Shown: positions 14,817 to 32,051, counted from the stretch's first letter. The stretch is DNA of 64,000 bases from Deinococcus terrestris (GCF_009377345.1 NZ_WBSL01000003.1:62001-126000); one strand, 5' to 3'. A program made the numbers and translations. Notes: generated by a model from the sequence alone, not told the origin.

Positions 14817-14947
14817 GGGTTCAGCATGGGGGGTCTCCGGGTATGGGGGACAGGGCCTCTCCTAAGTCGACCTTGAGCGTTGACGGGGCTGCGTCTTCAC
14901 TGGACGGGGTGCAAATTTAGACCGCCACGCGCTATATGTGGGAGATC

Positions 14948-15571
<624 letters not shown>

Positions 15572-15587
15572 AAGGGGCGCAGACGGC

Positions 15588-17060
<1,473 letters not shown>

Positions 17061-17070
17061 CGGCCCCGCC

Positions 17071-19907
17071 TCAGCGCCGGACCTGTCGCACCGCTGCCCG
17101 CAACTCGGCCAGCGCCCCCCCATCCCCGCCGTAGCGGGCGCGGTGGTAGGCCCCCACCGCCGCGCGGATGGTGTCGGCCTGCTCAGGATGCTTCTGGATG
17201 GCCCGCTCGCCATAGGCCGCCGCCGTCTCGCCAGGAGCGCGGGGCAGGCGCAGCCGCCGGGCAAGGTCGTCCAATCCTCGCGCGGCTGGGTCCAGGGTGG
17301 GGGAGCGCCGCCGGGCCACGAGCAGCAGCGGAAGTGCCGCGAGGAGCACTCCAGCGACCCCCAGCGCGAGCAGCGCGGGCCGCCCGCCCACCCCGGCCTG
17401 CACCCGGCCCAGCAGATCGCGCTGGCGCGGGCCGTCGTAGCCCGCGACCCAGTCGTTCCAGCGGGTCTGCCAGGCGTCCACCCGCAGGGCCACCCGGTCC
17501 AGGGCGGCGGGGGGCGGGGGCGTGTCCGCCTCCGGTCGGGCCAGAGCGGTGGGCAGCCCGGCGGTCACCCGGCCCGGCGCGACCTGCGCGGTGGGGTCCA
17601 CCCGCACCCAGCCCCGGCCCTCCAGCCACACTTCTACCCAGGCGTGCGCGTCCTGCTGGCGCACGATCAGGTAGCCGCCGTCGGGGTTGCGCTCCCCACC
17701 GAGGTAGCCGCCCACCACGCGGGCCGGGACCCCCGCCGCCCGCATCAGGAACGCGAACGACGAGGCGTAATGCTCGCAGAAGCCAGCGCGGGAGCCGAAC
17801 AGGAAGGCGTCCACCCGGTTCCGCTGGGGCAGGGTGGGCGGCGTGAGGGTGTAGCGAAAATCTCCATTCCGCAGCCACCCCAGCGCCGCTTCCACCCGCT
17901 CCGGCGCTGGCAGCCCCGCCCACGACGCGGCGAGCGCCCGTGCCTGTGGACTCTCCCCGGACGGCAGCCCCAGGTTGAGGGTCAGGCGCTCAGGCGCCTC
18001 GCGTACTCCCAGCCGGGCGGCGCGGCCCTGCACGGCGTGGCGGGTGCGGCTGCCCCCCACGCTGAAGGAGACGGCCTGAAACGCGGTCGTCACGAAGGCC
18101 CCCGGCGGCAGCGTGGTCGGCGTGTCCAGCACCGGAATCCAGGGCGGGTTGCCGGGTTCCAGGGTCAGGCGGTAGGCCAGCGTCGGCCCGTAGAACTCCA
18201 CCGTTGGGGACCCGAAGCGTTCGCGTACCTGCCCCCAGCGCAGCCCGTCATAGCGTTCGTAGACCGGACCGCGCCAGTAGCGTTCTTCCGGGGCGGGCAG
18301 GGGGCCGCCGAACTCGGCGCGAAAGGCCACGTCCCGGCTCTGGGCCAGGGAGCTGTATTCGCCCGCTGTGATCTCGTCGGCCAGCCCGGTCTGCGCGGCC
18401 TGCACCGGAAGTTGCCACAGGGGTCCGTCGGGGCGGGGGAACAGCACGAACAGCACGGCCATCAGCGGCGCGGCCTGAAGGCTGAGGCGGGCGGCCTGAC
18501 CTACGGCGGCCAGCCCCGACGCTGGCCCCGGCCCATTCCAGCGCCCCAGCGCGGCGAGCAGCCCCACCAGCCCCAGCGCGACATGCGCCGCCGCGAGCGG
18601 TCCCTGCCCGAAAAAGAGGTGGGTGAGCAGCACGAACACGCCCAGCAGCGCGAGCAAGCGGGCGTCGCGCTGGGTGCGCGTCTCGGCAGCCTTGAGGCAT
18701 ACCAGCAGCCCCAGCAGCGCCGTGCCCGCCTCGCGGCCCAGCAGGGTGCCATAGACGGCGTTCAGCACGACGAAGCCCAGCCCCGCGAGCAGCCCCAGCG
18801 CCCAGCTCGGCGGGGCGGGGAGCGGGCGGCGGGTCCGCAGGGCGGCGTAGCTCAGCAGCGCGGCCTCCAGCCCGGTGAGCCACACGGGTTGCCGCAGGGC
18901 GGCGGGGGCCAGTGCGAACGCCAGCGAGAGCAGGGTGAAGCGCAGCGGAGCGCCCGGCAGAGGGGCCGGAGCGGGGCGTCGGGGGGCGGGCGCCGCCGGA
19001 GCGGGCCAGGGCTGCACCTCGGCCAGAGCTGCGCGGGCCGCTGCCGCATGCGCCTCCCCCGCGCCGGGGGGCAGGGCGCGGCCAGGCAGCGTCAGGCGGA
19101 AGGGCACCCCCGTGCGCCGCGCCTCCTCCACCCAGGCGGCCAGCCGCGAGAGCCGGGCCTCGGGGTCGGGCAGGGACGCCGTCTGCGCCCAGTCCAGCGC
19201 GAGGAGGGTCCCGGCGGGCGCGTCCGTCTCGCGGACCACGGGCGACCCGGTGCGGGCCGCGTGCCGCCACGACACCTGCCGGGGTGAGTCGCCCGGCTGG
19301 TAGGGCCGCAGCCCGCTGAAGTCGTCCGGGCCGGGACCGCGCCGCTCGGCCTCCTCGCCCGCGCCGGGGGCGGGGGGTGGGGGCGGCGGCGCTCCCTCCT
19401 CCGGCAGCGGGGCGACGGGGAGGGGGGCCGGAACCGGGAGGGGCTGCCACACCGCCCACAGCCCCAGCGGGTCCAGCGCGGCGACGGCGGGCCGGGTCAG
19501 GTGGAGCAGGCCACGGGTTGGGGTGGGCAGCGGGACGGTCACCTCGGCGGTGCCTCCGGCCGGAACGCGCTCCATGCCCTCCGCCCCCGGCCCCAGACGC
19601 ACGAGGAAGGTCCCCCCCGGTCCCCGGCCCTCCACCCGCACCGTGAAGGGCGCGGTGCCCCCCGCGACCGCCGAGGCCGGGGGCACCACCCGCCCGGTCA
19701 GCCCCCGACCCGCCCACGTCGCCTGCGCCGCCGCCGCCACCCACACGCCCCCCAGCAGAAAGGTCACCGCGTAGCCCAGCCCCAGCGCGTAGTTGATGCA
19801 GCCCACCAGCGTGACCACGATCAGCCCCAGGAAGGCCACGCCCAACCGGGTGGGCCGCAGGGTGCCGGAGGGCCGGGGCGCGGGAGTCACCGGGCGGGGG
19901 GAGCGGG

Positions 19908-19911
<4 letters not shown>
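17071..19911 (-). CDS. DUF58-transglutaminase (TgpA-like) fusion membrane protein
   Basis: A single 946-residue frame joins two families usually encoded by neighbouring genes. Residues of about 1-370 hold two N-terminal helices and a DUF58 domain with DFSGLRPYQPGDSPRQVSWRHAAR split by a proline-rich linker. Residues of about 375-545 are a set of membrane helices (DUF3488-like). Residues of about 550-860 hold the extracytoplasmic transglutaminase core with the Cys712 (AGFCEHYASS), His756 (DAHAWVEVW) and Asp772 (RVDPTAQ) triad. A last helix and a cytoplasmic tail follow. The TTG start overlaps the MoxR stop by TTGA. MoxR/DUF58/transglutaminase sets probably act in envelope protein handling; the substrate is unknown. 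Confidence 0.88.
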
Positions 19912-20849
<938 letters not shown>

Positions 20850-20914
20850 GGGGGCGAGTCTAGCCACGCCCCTCTGACAGAACTGCGACATCGGGCGCGG
20901 GGCGGTCGGGCGGC

Positions 20915-21853
20915 TCAGGCGTGCAGCGCGTCCCGGTCCTCGCACGGCTGCCCCTCCGCCTCGGGTTGCAGGGTCACGTGCGTAAGGTGGTGGCGCTCGC
21001 GCAGGGTCCGACGGGCACGCGCCAGGACCTCGGTGACCTCCACCCCGCCTGCCACCTCCACATGGGCCGTCAACACCGGCTGCCCCGCCGTGATCGCCCA
21101 CACATGCAGGTCGTGGACGCCCCGCACCCCCGGCACACTGCCCAGTGTGGCCCGCACCGCCCGCACGTCCAGGCCCTTGGGGGCTCCCTCCAGCAGCACG
21201 TTCAGGCTGTCGAGCAGCAGGCCCCACGCGCTGCGCAGGATCAGCAGGCCGATCAGGGCGCTCACGAGGGGATCGGCCACCGTCCACCCGGTTCCCAGCA
21301 CCAGCAGCGAGGCGACGATTGCCCCCACCGACCCCAGCAGGTCGCCCAGCACGTGCAGAAAGGCCCCGCGCACATTCAGGCTGTCCCGCTGCCCCCCATG
21401 CAGGACGGCGGCGCTCACGAGGTTGGCGACCAGCCCGGCCACCGCGACCGCCAGCATGACCCCGCCCTGCACCTCGGGCGGGTCGGACAGGCGCCCGTAG
21501 GCCTCCCACAGAATCCACAGCGTGAGCAGCAGCAGCGCCGCCGCGTTCACGAAGGCCGCCAGAATCTCCACCCGGTAGAAGCCGTAGGTCCGCTCCGGGG
21601 TCGCCGGGCGGCGGGCGAAGCGCACCGCGAAGAGGCTCAGCGCCAGCGCCGCCACATCGGACGCCATATGCCCCGCGTCGGAGAGCAGGGCCAGGCTCCC
21701 TGATACCAACCCCCCGATGATCTCCACCACCATGAAGGTCGCCGTGACCCCCAGCGCGATACCCAGCCGCCGCGCATCGGCCCCATGCCCGTGGCTGTGG
21801 CCGTGCCCAGCGTGGTCATGCGGGTGATCGTGGTTGTGGGAATGGACGCTCAT
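20915..21853 (-). CDS. Cation diffusion facilitator (CDF) metal exporter
   Basis: This 312-residue transporter belongs to the CzcD/ZitB-like family and exports divalent metal, usually zinc or cobalt, in exchange for protons. The N terminus is a histidine-rich metal-binding tail (HSHNHDHPHDHAGHGHSHGHG). Six membrane helices follow, with LLSDAGHMASD and FLHVLGDLLGS supplying the paired histidine/aspartate zinc site. The C-terminal domain has VHDLHVWAITAGQPVLTAHV. An in-frame open stretch upstream covers a tRNA and is excluded; GGAGG lies just before the chosen ATG. The metal is likely zinc but manganese export cannot be ruled out. Confidence 0.95.
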   Translation of the reverse strand: MSVHSHNHDHPHDHAGHGHSHGHGADARRLGIALGVTATFMVVEIIGGLVSGSLALLSDAGHMASDVAALALSLFAVRFARRPATPERTYGFYRVEILAAFVNAAALLLLTLWILWEAYGRLSDPPEVQGGVMLAVAVAGLVANLVSAAVLHGGQRDSLNVRGAFLHVLGDLLGSVGAIVASLLVLGTGWTVADPLVSALIGLLILRSAWGLLLDSLNVLLEGAPKGLDVRAVRATLGSVPGVRGVHDLHVWAITAGQPVLTAHVEVAGGVEVTEVLARARRTLRERHHLTHVTLQPEAEGQPCEDRDALHA

Positions 21854-21984
21854 CGGGCCTCCGGGGGTGGGGGAGACGGGGGCGGACCGGGACAGGCTAG
21901 CGCAGGTGCCCGCCGTGCCGACGGTTGGCTCCGAAATCGGAAGGACAGTGAACCACCGGAATGCACCCCCGAGGTGCAGCAGCA

Positions 21985-22018
21985 AAAGGAAAAACCCCGT
22001 CCCAGAGGGAGCGGGGCT
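21985..22018 (-). terminator. Rho-independent terminator of tRNA-Asn
   Basis: On the minus strand GCCCCGCTCCC and GGGACGGGG form a stem followed by TTTTTCCTTTT, directly downstream of the tRNA gene. Confidence 0.85.
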
Positions 22019-22021
22019 TGG

Positions 22022-22102
<81 letters not shown>

Positions 22103-22169
22103 CGTGGCGCGTGCCGTTTCCGGCGCGAGAGGGAGAGTAACACGGGTTCCGGCGTTTTGCAAGAGAAGC

Positions 22170-22700
22170 TCAGGCCTGTGCCCCACCCGGCATGATCGTC
22201 CCCGGATTCACCCCCAGGCGGTCGAGGGCCGCCTGCCAGCGTTCCTCGGCGGGCACGTCCCAGATCAGCCCCGGCATGTCCTGCTCGACCCACAGCCAGG
22301 TGCCCTCGCGGGCTTCTTCGGTGAGCTGGCCCGCGCTCCAGCCCGAGTAGCCCAGCAGCAGCATGTAGGGCTGGTCCGAGGCCATCACCGCGTGCAGCAC
22401 GTCCAGGCTGCTGGTCACGTACAGACCGGGGGCCAGCCGCACCTCGCCGGGCAGGTTCAGCGCTTCCCGGTACAGGCACCAGCCCACGCCCGGCTCGACC
22501 GGGCCGCCCGCCCAGGCGGTGCCCGCCCCGGTGGTGGGGGCATCGGGCAGCAGTTCGGCCACGCTCTGGGTCAGGGGCGCGTTGACGAGCAGGCCCATCG
22601 CGCCCGACCCGTCGTGTTCCAGCAACAGGATCACGGCGCCCTCAAAGGCGCTGCCGCGCAGATGGGGGCTGGCGACCAGGAACGTCAGCGGGACGGTCAT
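22170..22700 (-). CDS. YqgE/AlgH family protein
   Basis: This 176-residue protein belongs to the YqgE/AlgH family (DUF179). It shows the family's opening FLVASPHLRGSAFEGAVILLLEHDGSGAMGLLVNAPL, the GGPVEPG motif and LLGYSGWSAGQL. These are compact cytoplasmic proteins; AlgH is linked to alginate regulation in Pseudomonas, but the biochemical role is not established. TATCCT (22712-22707 on the minus strand) lies 6 nt before the ATG, so it is likely leaderless. Confidence 0.93.
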   Translation of the reverse strand: MTVPLTFLVASPHLRGSAFEGAVILLLEHDGSGAMGLLVNAPLTQSVAELLPDAPTTGAGTAWAGGPVEPGVGWCLYREALNLPGEVRLAPGLYVTSSLDVLHAVMASDQPYMLLLGYSGWSAGQLTEEAREGTWLWVEQDMPGLIWDVPAEERWQAALDRLGVNPGTIMPGGAQA

Positions 22701-22743
22701 GGAGTCAGGATAGTGGGCCGCAGGCGCGACGGGTCATGACGCA

Positions 22744-22777
22744 GAAACCTCCCGCCACCGGGGAGGTGGGCGGGAGG
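22744..22777 (-). terminator. Terminator of lon
   Basis: On the minus strand CCTCCCGCCCACC pairs with GGTGGCGGGAGG and is followed by TTTCTGC, 20 bp after the lon stop. Confidence 0.75.
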
Positions 22778-22796
22778 CTGAGAAAGGGGAGAGGCT

Positions 22797-25262
<2,466 letters not shown>

Positions 25263-25329
25263 GAAGGCTCCTTTGTGACGCCCGAGATGACTCTGAAGAG
25301 GGGTCTCTGGCGAGAGTGTTGCCAGGAAA

Positions 25330-25350
25330 CTTGAGTGCAACTATATCAAC
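25330..25350 (-). promoter_or_regulatory. Candidate HspR binding site (HAIR-like) before lon
   Basis: The plus strand reads CTTGAGT, 7 nt, then TATCAAC. The HAIR consensus is CTTGAGT-N7-ACTCAAG, so the first half is perfect and the second matches 4 of 7. It overlaps the lon -10 box. HspR control of lon is known in Deinococcus radiodurans; here it is inferred. Confidence 0.6.
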
Positions 25351-25368
25351 TTTCCAGGGAGGGGGCAA
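25340..25368 (-). promoter_or_regulatory. Sigma-A promoter of lon
   Basis: On the minus strand TTGCCC (25368-25363) and TATAGT (25345-25340) are spaced by 17 bp. Transcription would start near 25333, giving a leader of about 70 nt with a normal ribosome site. Confidence 0.75.
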
Positions 25369-25514
25369 GCCCTGAACCGCCGGGGCAGAGGGGAGCTAGA
25401 GCCCGTCCACCACGCCGAAATCCTACCCCCGCCCGCCTGACAGCGGCCTCACGGGGAGCTGAAGCGGCCTTCATGGGAAGTGTGGGCATGGAAGGGGTGG
25501 GCATACTGGGGGTC

Positions 25515-26584
25515 ATGCCCCGCGTCTTCTTCCGGCTCCGCGCCCCGTCTCCCGCGCCGGGGGCCACTCTTTTCCTGACCGGGACACACCGGGGCTGGAG
25601 CGACGAGCCGCAGGGCTGGACCTTCGCCCCGGACGGCACGCTCGCCGCCGAGTTGCCCCAGGGAGCGCTGCTGAACGTGAAGGTGCGGGCGCTGAGACCA
25701 GACGGCACCGTCACCGAGGAGGGGGACGCCTGGGGAGGCCGTGCTCCAGCCCACCGGCTCGTCGTGCGCGGCGACACCACCCTCGACCTCCCGGTGGCGG
25801 GCTGGCAGGACGGGCAGGGGGGTCAGAGCCGTCCTACCCGCAGCGCTCCCCCGCGCGAGACGGTCACGCTGGCAGCCCCCTGGGGCGAGCAACCCGTGCG
25901 GCTGTGGTGGCCGGAAGACGCCGGGGAAGACCTGCCGATGCTGATCCTGCACGACGGACAGAACGTGTTCGACGAGGGGCCGACCTTCGCGGGCGAGAGC
26001 TGGGACGCGGCGGGGGCCGCTCAGGCATTGGCCGACGCGGGCCTGCCCTGCCTTATCGCTGCCCTCCCCGTGAACGAGGAACGCAGCCGCCGCTACGTGC
26101 CTTTCGCCTTCGAGATGAACGGCTTCGCGTCCGGTGCGGACGAGTACGCGGACTGGCTGCGCGGCGCCTTGCTGCCGCATCTGCGTGGGCGCTTCGGACC
26201 CGTAGGACCGGAACGGGTCGCGCTCGCCGGGTCCTCCTTTGGCGGGCTGATCACCGCCTACGCGGGGCTGCGCGATCCCAGTACCTACGGCACCCTCGGC
26301 GTATTCAGCCCCGCAATCTGGCCCGCCGACCACGCCTTCCTGCGCTGGCTTGAGGGCAGAAGCGACCCCCAGGCCCGCGTGTGGCTCGACATGGGCGACC
26401 ACGAGGGCGACACCGTGGAGAGTGCCGCCGCCCTCGTCGCCCTGACCCACGACCTCGCCGCCCGGCTCCGCCCGGTGGTGCGGGAAGTGCGGGTCACGGT
26501 GGGAGAGGGCCACTGGCACGACGAGGAGGCGTGGCGGGCGCGGCTGCCGGGGTTCCTGCGCTGGTGGTTGGAAGGGCTGGGCGG

Positions 26585-26588
<4 letters not shown>
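25515..26588 (+). CDS. Alpha/beta hydrolase (putative esterase) with N-terminal beta-sandwich domain
   Basis: This 357-residue protein has two parts. Residues of about 1-100 resemble a carbohydrate-binding/E-set type beta sandwich (VFFRLRAPSPAPGATLFLTGTHRGWSDEP...). Residues of about 110-350 are an esterase-D/enterochelin-esterase-like alpha/beta hydrolase with LPMLILHDGQNVFDEG, the nucleophile motif AGSSFGGL and a late histidine in EGHWHDEEAW. No signal peptide is seen, so it is probably cytoplasmic. Substrate is unknown; similar proteins hydrolyse siderophore or sugar esters. The ATG giving MPRVFFRLRAP is chosen because coding character begins there. It overlaps the convergent acyl-CoA dehydrogenase gene by 4 nt. 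Confidence 0.85.
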
Positions 26589-27727
<1,139 letters not shown>

Positions 27728-28008
27728 AGGTGGGCCTAGGGTAGCGTCTAGAAGCGGCCCGGCTTGCAGGCTCCGCAGGTTTTTCTCTCGACTGGGTGCA
27801 AAATGCCTGTGCCAGAACTGGAGAGTTGGAGTTGCCATCGGCTGAACATCTCCGATCCTCTTCCCCTGCGGGACTCGTAGAACTGCTTGCAGAGAGGGCC
27901 TCACGCAGTGAGGGTTGAGGGGACGTGCGACCACCCCAGCCGCCCACCCAGGGCCAACGGCCGCGTTGAGATCGGTAGGGATAAAAGCCTGCAAGCTACG
28001 AAGATAGA
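27728..28008. other. Intergenic region between acyl-CoA dehydrogenase and tRNA-His
   Basis: About 280 bp without a convincing gene on either strand. It holds the likely -10 region of the acyl-CoA dehydrogenase gene near 27742-27747. I see no repeat or RNA gene elsewhere in it. Confidence 0.5.
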
Positions 28009-28037
28009 TTGACATCCCGCCCCGCCGCGTCTAAGCT
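28009..28037 (+). promoter_or_regulatory. Promoter of tRNA-His
   Basis: A consensus -35 TTGACA (28009-28014) is followed after 17 bp by TAAGCT (28032-28037). Transcription would start about 20 nt before the mature tRNA. Confidence 0.85.
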
Positions 28038-28064
28038 GTGTGGGCCTGCGAAAGCGGTGCGTGC

Positions 28065-28142
<78 letters not shown>

Positions 28143-28147
28143 CTTTC

Positions 28148-28187
28148 CCCCGGACCCTGCCCAGTGGCGAGGTTCGGGGTGTTTTTT
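28148..28187 (+). terminator. Rho-independent terminator between tRNA-His and tRNA-Leu
   Basis: CCCCGGACC pairs with GGTTCGGGG (two G-T pairs) and is followed by TGTTTTTT. It lies 5 nt after tRNA-His and ends 9 nt before tRNA-Leu. Confidence 0.8.
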
Positions 28188-28196
28188 AGCGTGTGC

Positions 28197-28283
<87 letters not shown>

Positions 28284-28293
28284 CAGGTGACTT

Positions 28294-28322
28294 CCCCCTG
28301 CCTCGGCGGGGGATTTCGCTTT
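28294..28322 (+). terminator. Terminator of tRNA-Leu
   Basis: CCCCCTGCC and GGCGGGGG form a short GC stem followed by ATTTCGCTTT, 12 nt after the tRNA. Confidence 0.7.
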
Positions 28323-28355
28323 GGCCGGGCCTCTTTGCGCTTGCGGTCGGCTCCC

Positions 28356-28376
28356 CTCGCGCGAAAGGTGCGCGAG
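28356..28376 (+). promoter_or_regulatory. Inverted repeat in the trigger factor promoter region
   Basis: CTCGCGC-N7-GCGCGAG is a perfect 7-bp inverted repeat just upstream of TATGAT (28381-28386), a likely -10 box of the trigger factor gene. The 7-7-7 geometry is like an operator, but the protein is unknown and no clear -35 is seen. Confidence 0.45.
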
Positions 28377-28538
28377 GCTCTATGATGCGCGGCGGCATGC
28401 CGCGTGCCCGCAGCCGCGCCGCAGTTTTCGCGGGGTGCACGTGGCCGCAGACAACACACGAGGACTCCGCCTCCTCCCGCGTGCACGTGGGCAACTGCGC
28501 GAGCGCCGGGAGCAGGGGCGGCCGAACAGAGGAGAGCT

Positions 28539-29951
28539 ATGGCAGAGCTGATTAGCAAGGAAGGCAACAAGGTGCAGTTTCAGGTGGCGGTGCCCGCCGC
28601 CGAGGTCAACCGCGCCTACGAACAGGTGTGGGCGGGCCTCGCGCGGGACGTGCGCGTGCCTGGCTTCCGCCCCGGCAAGGCGCCGCGCAAGGTGCTCGAA
28701 GGCCGCGTGGGCAAGGGCTACGTCGAGCAGGAAGTGCGCGACCGCCTGCTTCAGTCCCACTACCCGCAGGCCGCCCGCGAGCTGAAGCTCAACCTCGTCG
28801 ACGCGCAGATCGACCCCGGCGCCCTCCAGAGCGGCCAGAGCTTCACCTTCACGGTGCGCGGCGAGACGTACCCCGAAGTCACCCTGGGTGACTGGCGCTC
28901 GGCGCAGCTCACGGCGGCGGCCCCCGAGATCACCGACGAGGTGCTGGAGCGCACCCTCTCCGACCTTCAGGAGCGCAACGCGACCTTCCAGACCGTGGAG
29001 CGTCCCATCGAGGCGACCGACCAGGTCACCATCGAGGAACTCGGCGAGGGCGAGGGCGGGTCCTACCCCGTCTACCTCGACGTGGCCGAGGCGCACGTGC
29101 GCGACGCCCTGATCGGCAAGAACGTAGGCGACGAGGTCGAGATCACCGTGCCCGCGCACAGTCACGGCGACCATGAGCACCCCGAGCACACCGTCCGGGT
29201 GCGGGTGCAGGGCGTGCAGACCAAGCAGCTTCAGGAACTGGGCGACGAGTTCGCCAAGTCGCTGAACTTCGAGTCGCTGGAGCGCCTGCGCACCGACCTG
29301 AAGGCCGAGCTGGAGCGCCGCGCCCGTCAGGAGGGCGACGCCGCCCGCCGCGAGGAGTTCATCGAGCACCTCGTCTCCGGGATGCAGGCCGAGATTCCCC
29401 AGGCGCTGCTCGACCGCCGCCGCGACGCGATGCTCGAGGAGATCAAGGACGACCTCGGCCGCCAGGGCGTGAAGTGGGGCGAGTACGAGACCTTCATGCA
29501 GGAGCAGGGCAAGCTCGACGAGTTCATGGGTGACCTCGCCAAGAACGCCGAGAGCCGCGTTCGCCGCGATCTGGCCCTCGAGCGCCTCGCCGAGGACCTG
29601 AACGTGCAGGTCAGCGACGCCGAGTTCAGCCAGACCATGACCGCGCTCGCGCAGGCCAACAACCTGACCCCCCAGCAGCTTCAGAGCCAGCTCGGGCCGA
29701 ACGGCATCAACGCCTACTACATCAGCATGGTGCGCGAGCGCGGCCTCCAGCAGGCGCTTGCCGGGCTGACGGCGGGCGAGTCGGCGCAAGAGGCTGGGAG
29801 CACCGCCGAGGCCAGCCAGCAGGACGGCGAAGGAACGACCGGCGAGGCCGCCGAGGGCACGCAGACCGACGGCGAGGGCGGCACCGAGCAGGGCGCGGCC
29901 CAGCAGGACGCGACCGGCGCGGCTGAGGGCCAGACCGAGAAGTCGGAATAA
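28539..29951 (+). CDS. tig: Trigger factor (ribosome-associated chaperone)
   Basis: Trigger factor binds at the ribosomal exit tunnel and assists folding. The 470-residue protein has the ribosome-binding signature GFRPGKAPRKV (about residues 44-54), a central FKBP-type prolyl isomerase domain (about 150-235) and the C-terminal chaperone arms (about 245-410). The last 60 or so residues are an unusual tail rich in Gly, Gln, Glu, Thr and Ala (EAGSTAEASQQDGEGTTG...), longer than in most trigger factors. The start follows AGAGGAGA. A leader of about 150 nt and a TATGAT box precede it. clpP and clpX, its usual neighbours, do not follow. Confidence 0.95.
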   Translation: MAELISKEGNKVQFQVAVPAAEVNRAYEQVWAGLARDVRVPGFRPGKAPRKVLEGRVGKGYVEQEVRDRLLQSHYPQAARELKLNLVDAQIDPGALQSGQSFTFTVRGETYPEVTLGDWRSAQLTAAAPEITDEVLERTLSDLQERNATFQTVERPIEATDQVTIEELGEGEGGSYPVYLDVAEAHVRDALIGKNVGDEVEITVPAHSHGDHEHPEHTVRVRVQGVQTKQLQELGDEFAKSLNFESLERLRTDLKAELERRARQEGDAARREEFIEHLVSGMQAEIPQALLDRRRDAMLEEIKDDLGRQGVKWGEYETFMQEQGKLDEFMGDLAKNAESRVRRDLALERLAEDLNVQVSDAEFSQTMTALAQANNLTPQQLQSQLGPNGINAYYISMVRERGLQQALAGLTAGESAQEAGSTAEASQQDGEGTTGEAAEGTQTDGEGGTEQGAAQQDATGAAEGQTEKSE

Positions 29952-29963
29952 CACCGTCCACAC

Positions 29964-30004
29964 GCGCGGGGGGCACGTCCACAGGGACGTGCCCCCCGCC
30001 TTTT
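29964..30004 (+). terminator. Terminator of trigger factor gene
   Basis: GGGGGGCACGTCC and GGGACGTGCCCCCC form a 13-bp stem with a 3-nt loop, followed by GCCTTTTG. Confidence 0.9.
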
Positions 30005-30034
30005 GACTGCCGCCACAACACTGCACTCGATTCA

Positions 30035-30050
30035 TTGAACGGCTGTTCAA
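30035..30050 (+). promoter_or_regulatory. 16-bp palindromic operator over the fabH promoter
   Basis: TTGAAC-GGCT-GTTCAA is a perfect 6-bp inverted repeat. Its left arm is the -35 hexamer and its right arm lies in the spacer, so a bound protein would block polymerase. The form resembles TetR-type operators; TetR-like regulators of lipid genes are known in related bacteria. The regulator here is unidentified. Confidence 0.65.
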
Positions 30051-30063
30051 AGAATGCTAGCGT
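30035..30063 (+). promoter_or_regulatory. Promoter of the fab operon
   Basis: TTGAAC (30035-30040) and TAGCGT (30058-30063) are spaced by 17 bp. The fabH ATG lies 6 nt after the -10 box, so the transcript is probably leaderless. Confidence 0.75.
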
Positions 30064-30069
30064 CGGCCC

Positions 30070-31121
<1,052 letters not shown>

Positions 31122-31125
<4 letters not shown>

Positions 31126-32051
31126 AGATCGCCGCTCTCTTTCCCGGCCAGGGGTCGCACGCGGTCGGCATGGGCGCAGACCTGGCCGCCGCCTTTCCCG
31201 AGGCCGGGGCCGTCTACGCCGAGGCCGAGGCCACCCTGCCCGGCCTGCGCGGCCTGATCGAGACGGGGCCACTGGAAGACCTCACCCTGACCGCCAACCA
31301 GCAACCCGCCCTCGTGGCCGCGTCCGTCGCGGCCTTCCGGGCATGGCAGGCGCAGACGGGGCTGACTCCAGCCTTTGCGGCGGGACACTCGCTGGGCGAG
31401 TACTCGGCGCTGGTGGCCGCTGGGACGCTGAGCCTCGCGGACGCGCTGCGCCTGACCCGCAGGCGGGGCGAACTGATGCAGGCGGCCGTCCCCGTCGGCG
31501 CCGGAGCCATGAGCGCGGTGATGGGCGACCCGGACGTGGTGCGCGAGGTCTGCGTCACGACCCCCGGTATCGTCCAGCCTGCCAACTACAACGCGCCCAC
31601 CCAGACGGTGATTTCGGGAGAGAAGGCCGCCGTGGACGCCGCCGCTGCCGAACTGAAGGCGCGGGGCCTCAAGGCCATTCCCCTCAAGGTGAGTGCGCCC
31701 TTCCACTGCGACCTGATGGCCCCGGCGCGGGAGGGGCTGACGCCCGACCTCCACGCGACCGCCTTCGGACCGCTCGCCTTCCCGGTCTACGCCAACGTGA
31801 CCGCCGGGGCCAACACCGACCCCGCCGCCCTGTCCGACCTCCTCGCCCGCCAGATCACTGGGAGCGTGCGCTGGGTCGAGACGGTTCAGGCCCTGGCCGA
31901 CGCCGGGGCCGAGGTCTTCGTGGAGTTTGGCCCTGGCACAGTGTTGACCGGCCTGGTAAAGCGCATCCTGCCCGACGTCCGGACGCTGAACGTGGGCACC
32001 GCCGAGCAGGTGAGGGGCTTCCAGCTCCCCGCGCCCATCCCCCAGTCCTAA
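31122..32051 (+). CDS. fabD: Malonyl-CoA:ACP transacylase
   Basis: FabD loads malonyl groups onto acyl carrier protein. The 309-residue protein has the GQGSHAVGMG oxyanion loop, the nucleophile Ser90 in GHSLGEY and the catalytic His195 in APFHCDLM. The start is the GTG in the GTGA overlap with fabH. Length and motif spacing are normal. Confidence 0.96.

Noticed and set aside
14936..14947. First ATG as the TetR start
   Set aside because: It lies inside TATATG, a likely -10 box, and the GGGAG site lies between it and the second ATG.
28501..28540. Longer trigger factor start reaching back to about 28404
   Set aside because: The upstream residues are Pro/Arg/Gly-rich without similarity, and AGAGGAGA sits just before the ATG at 28539.
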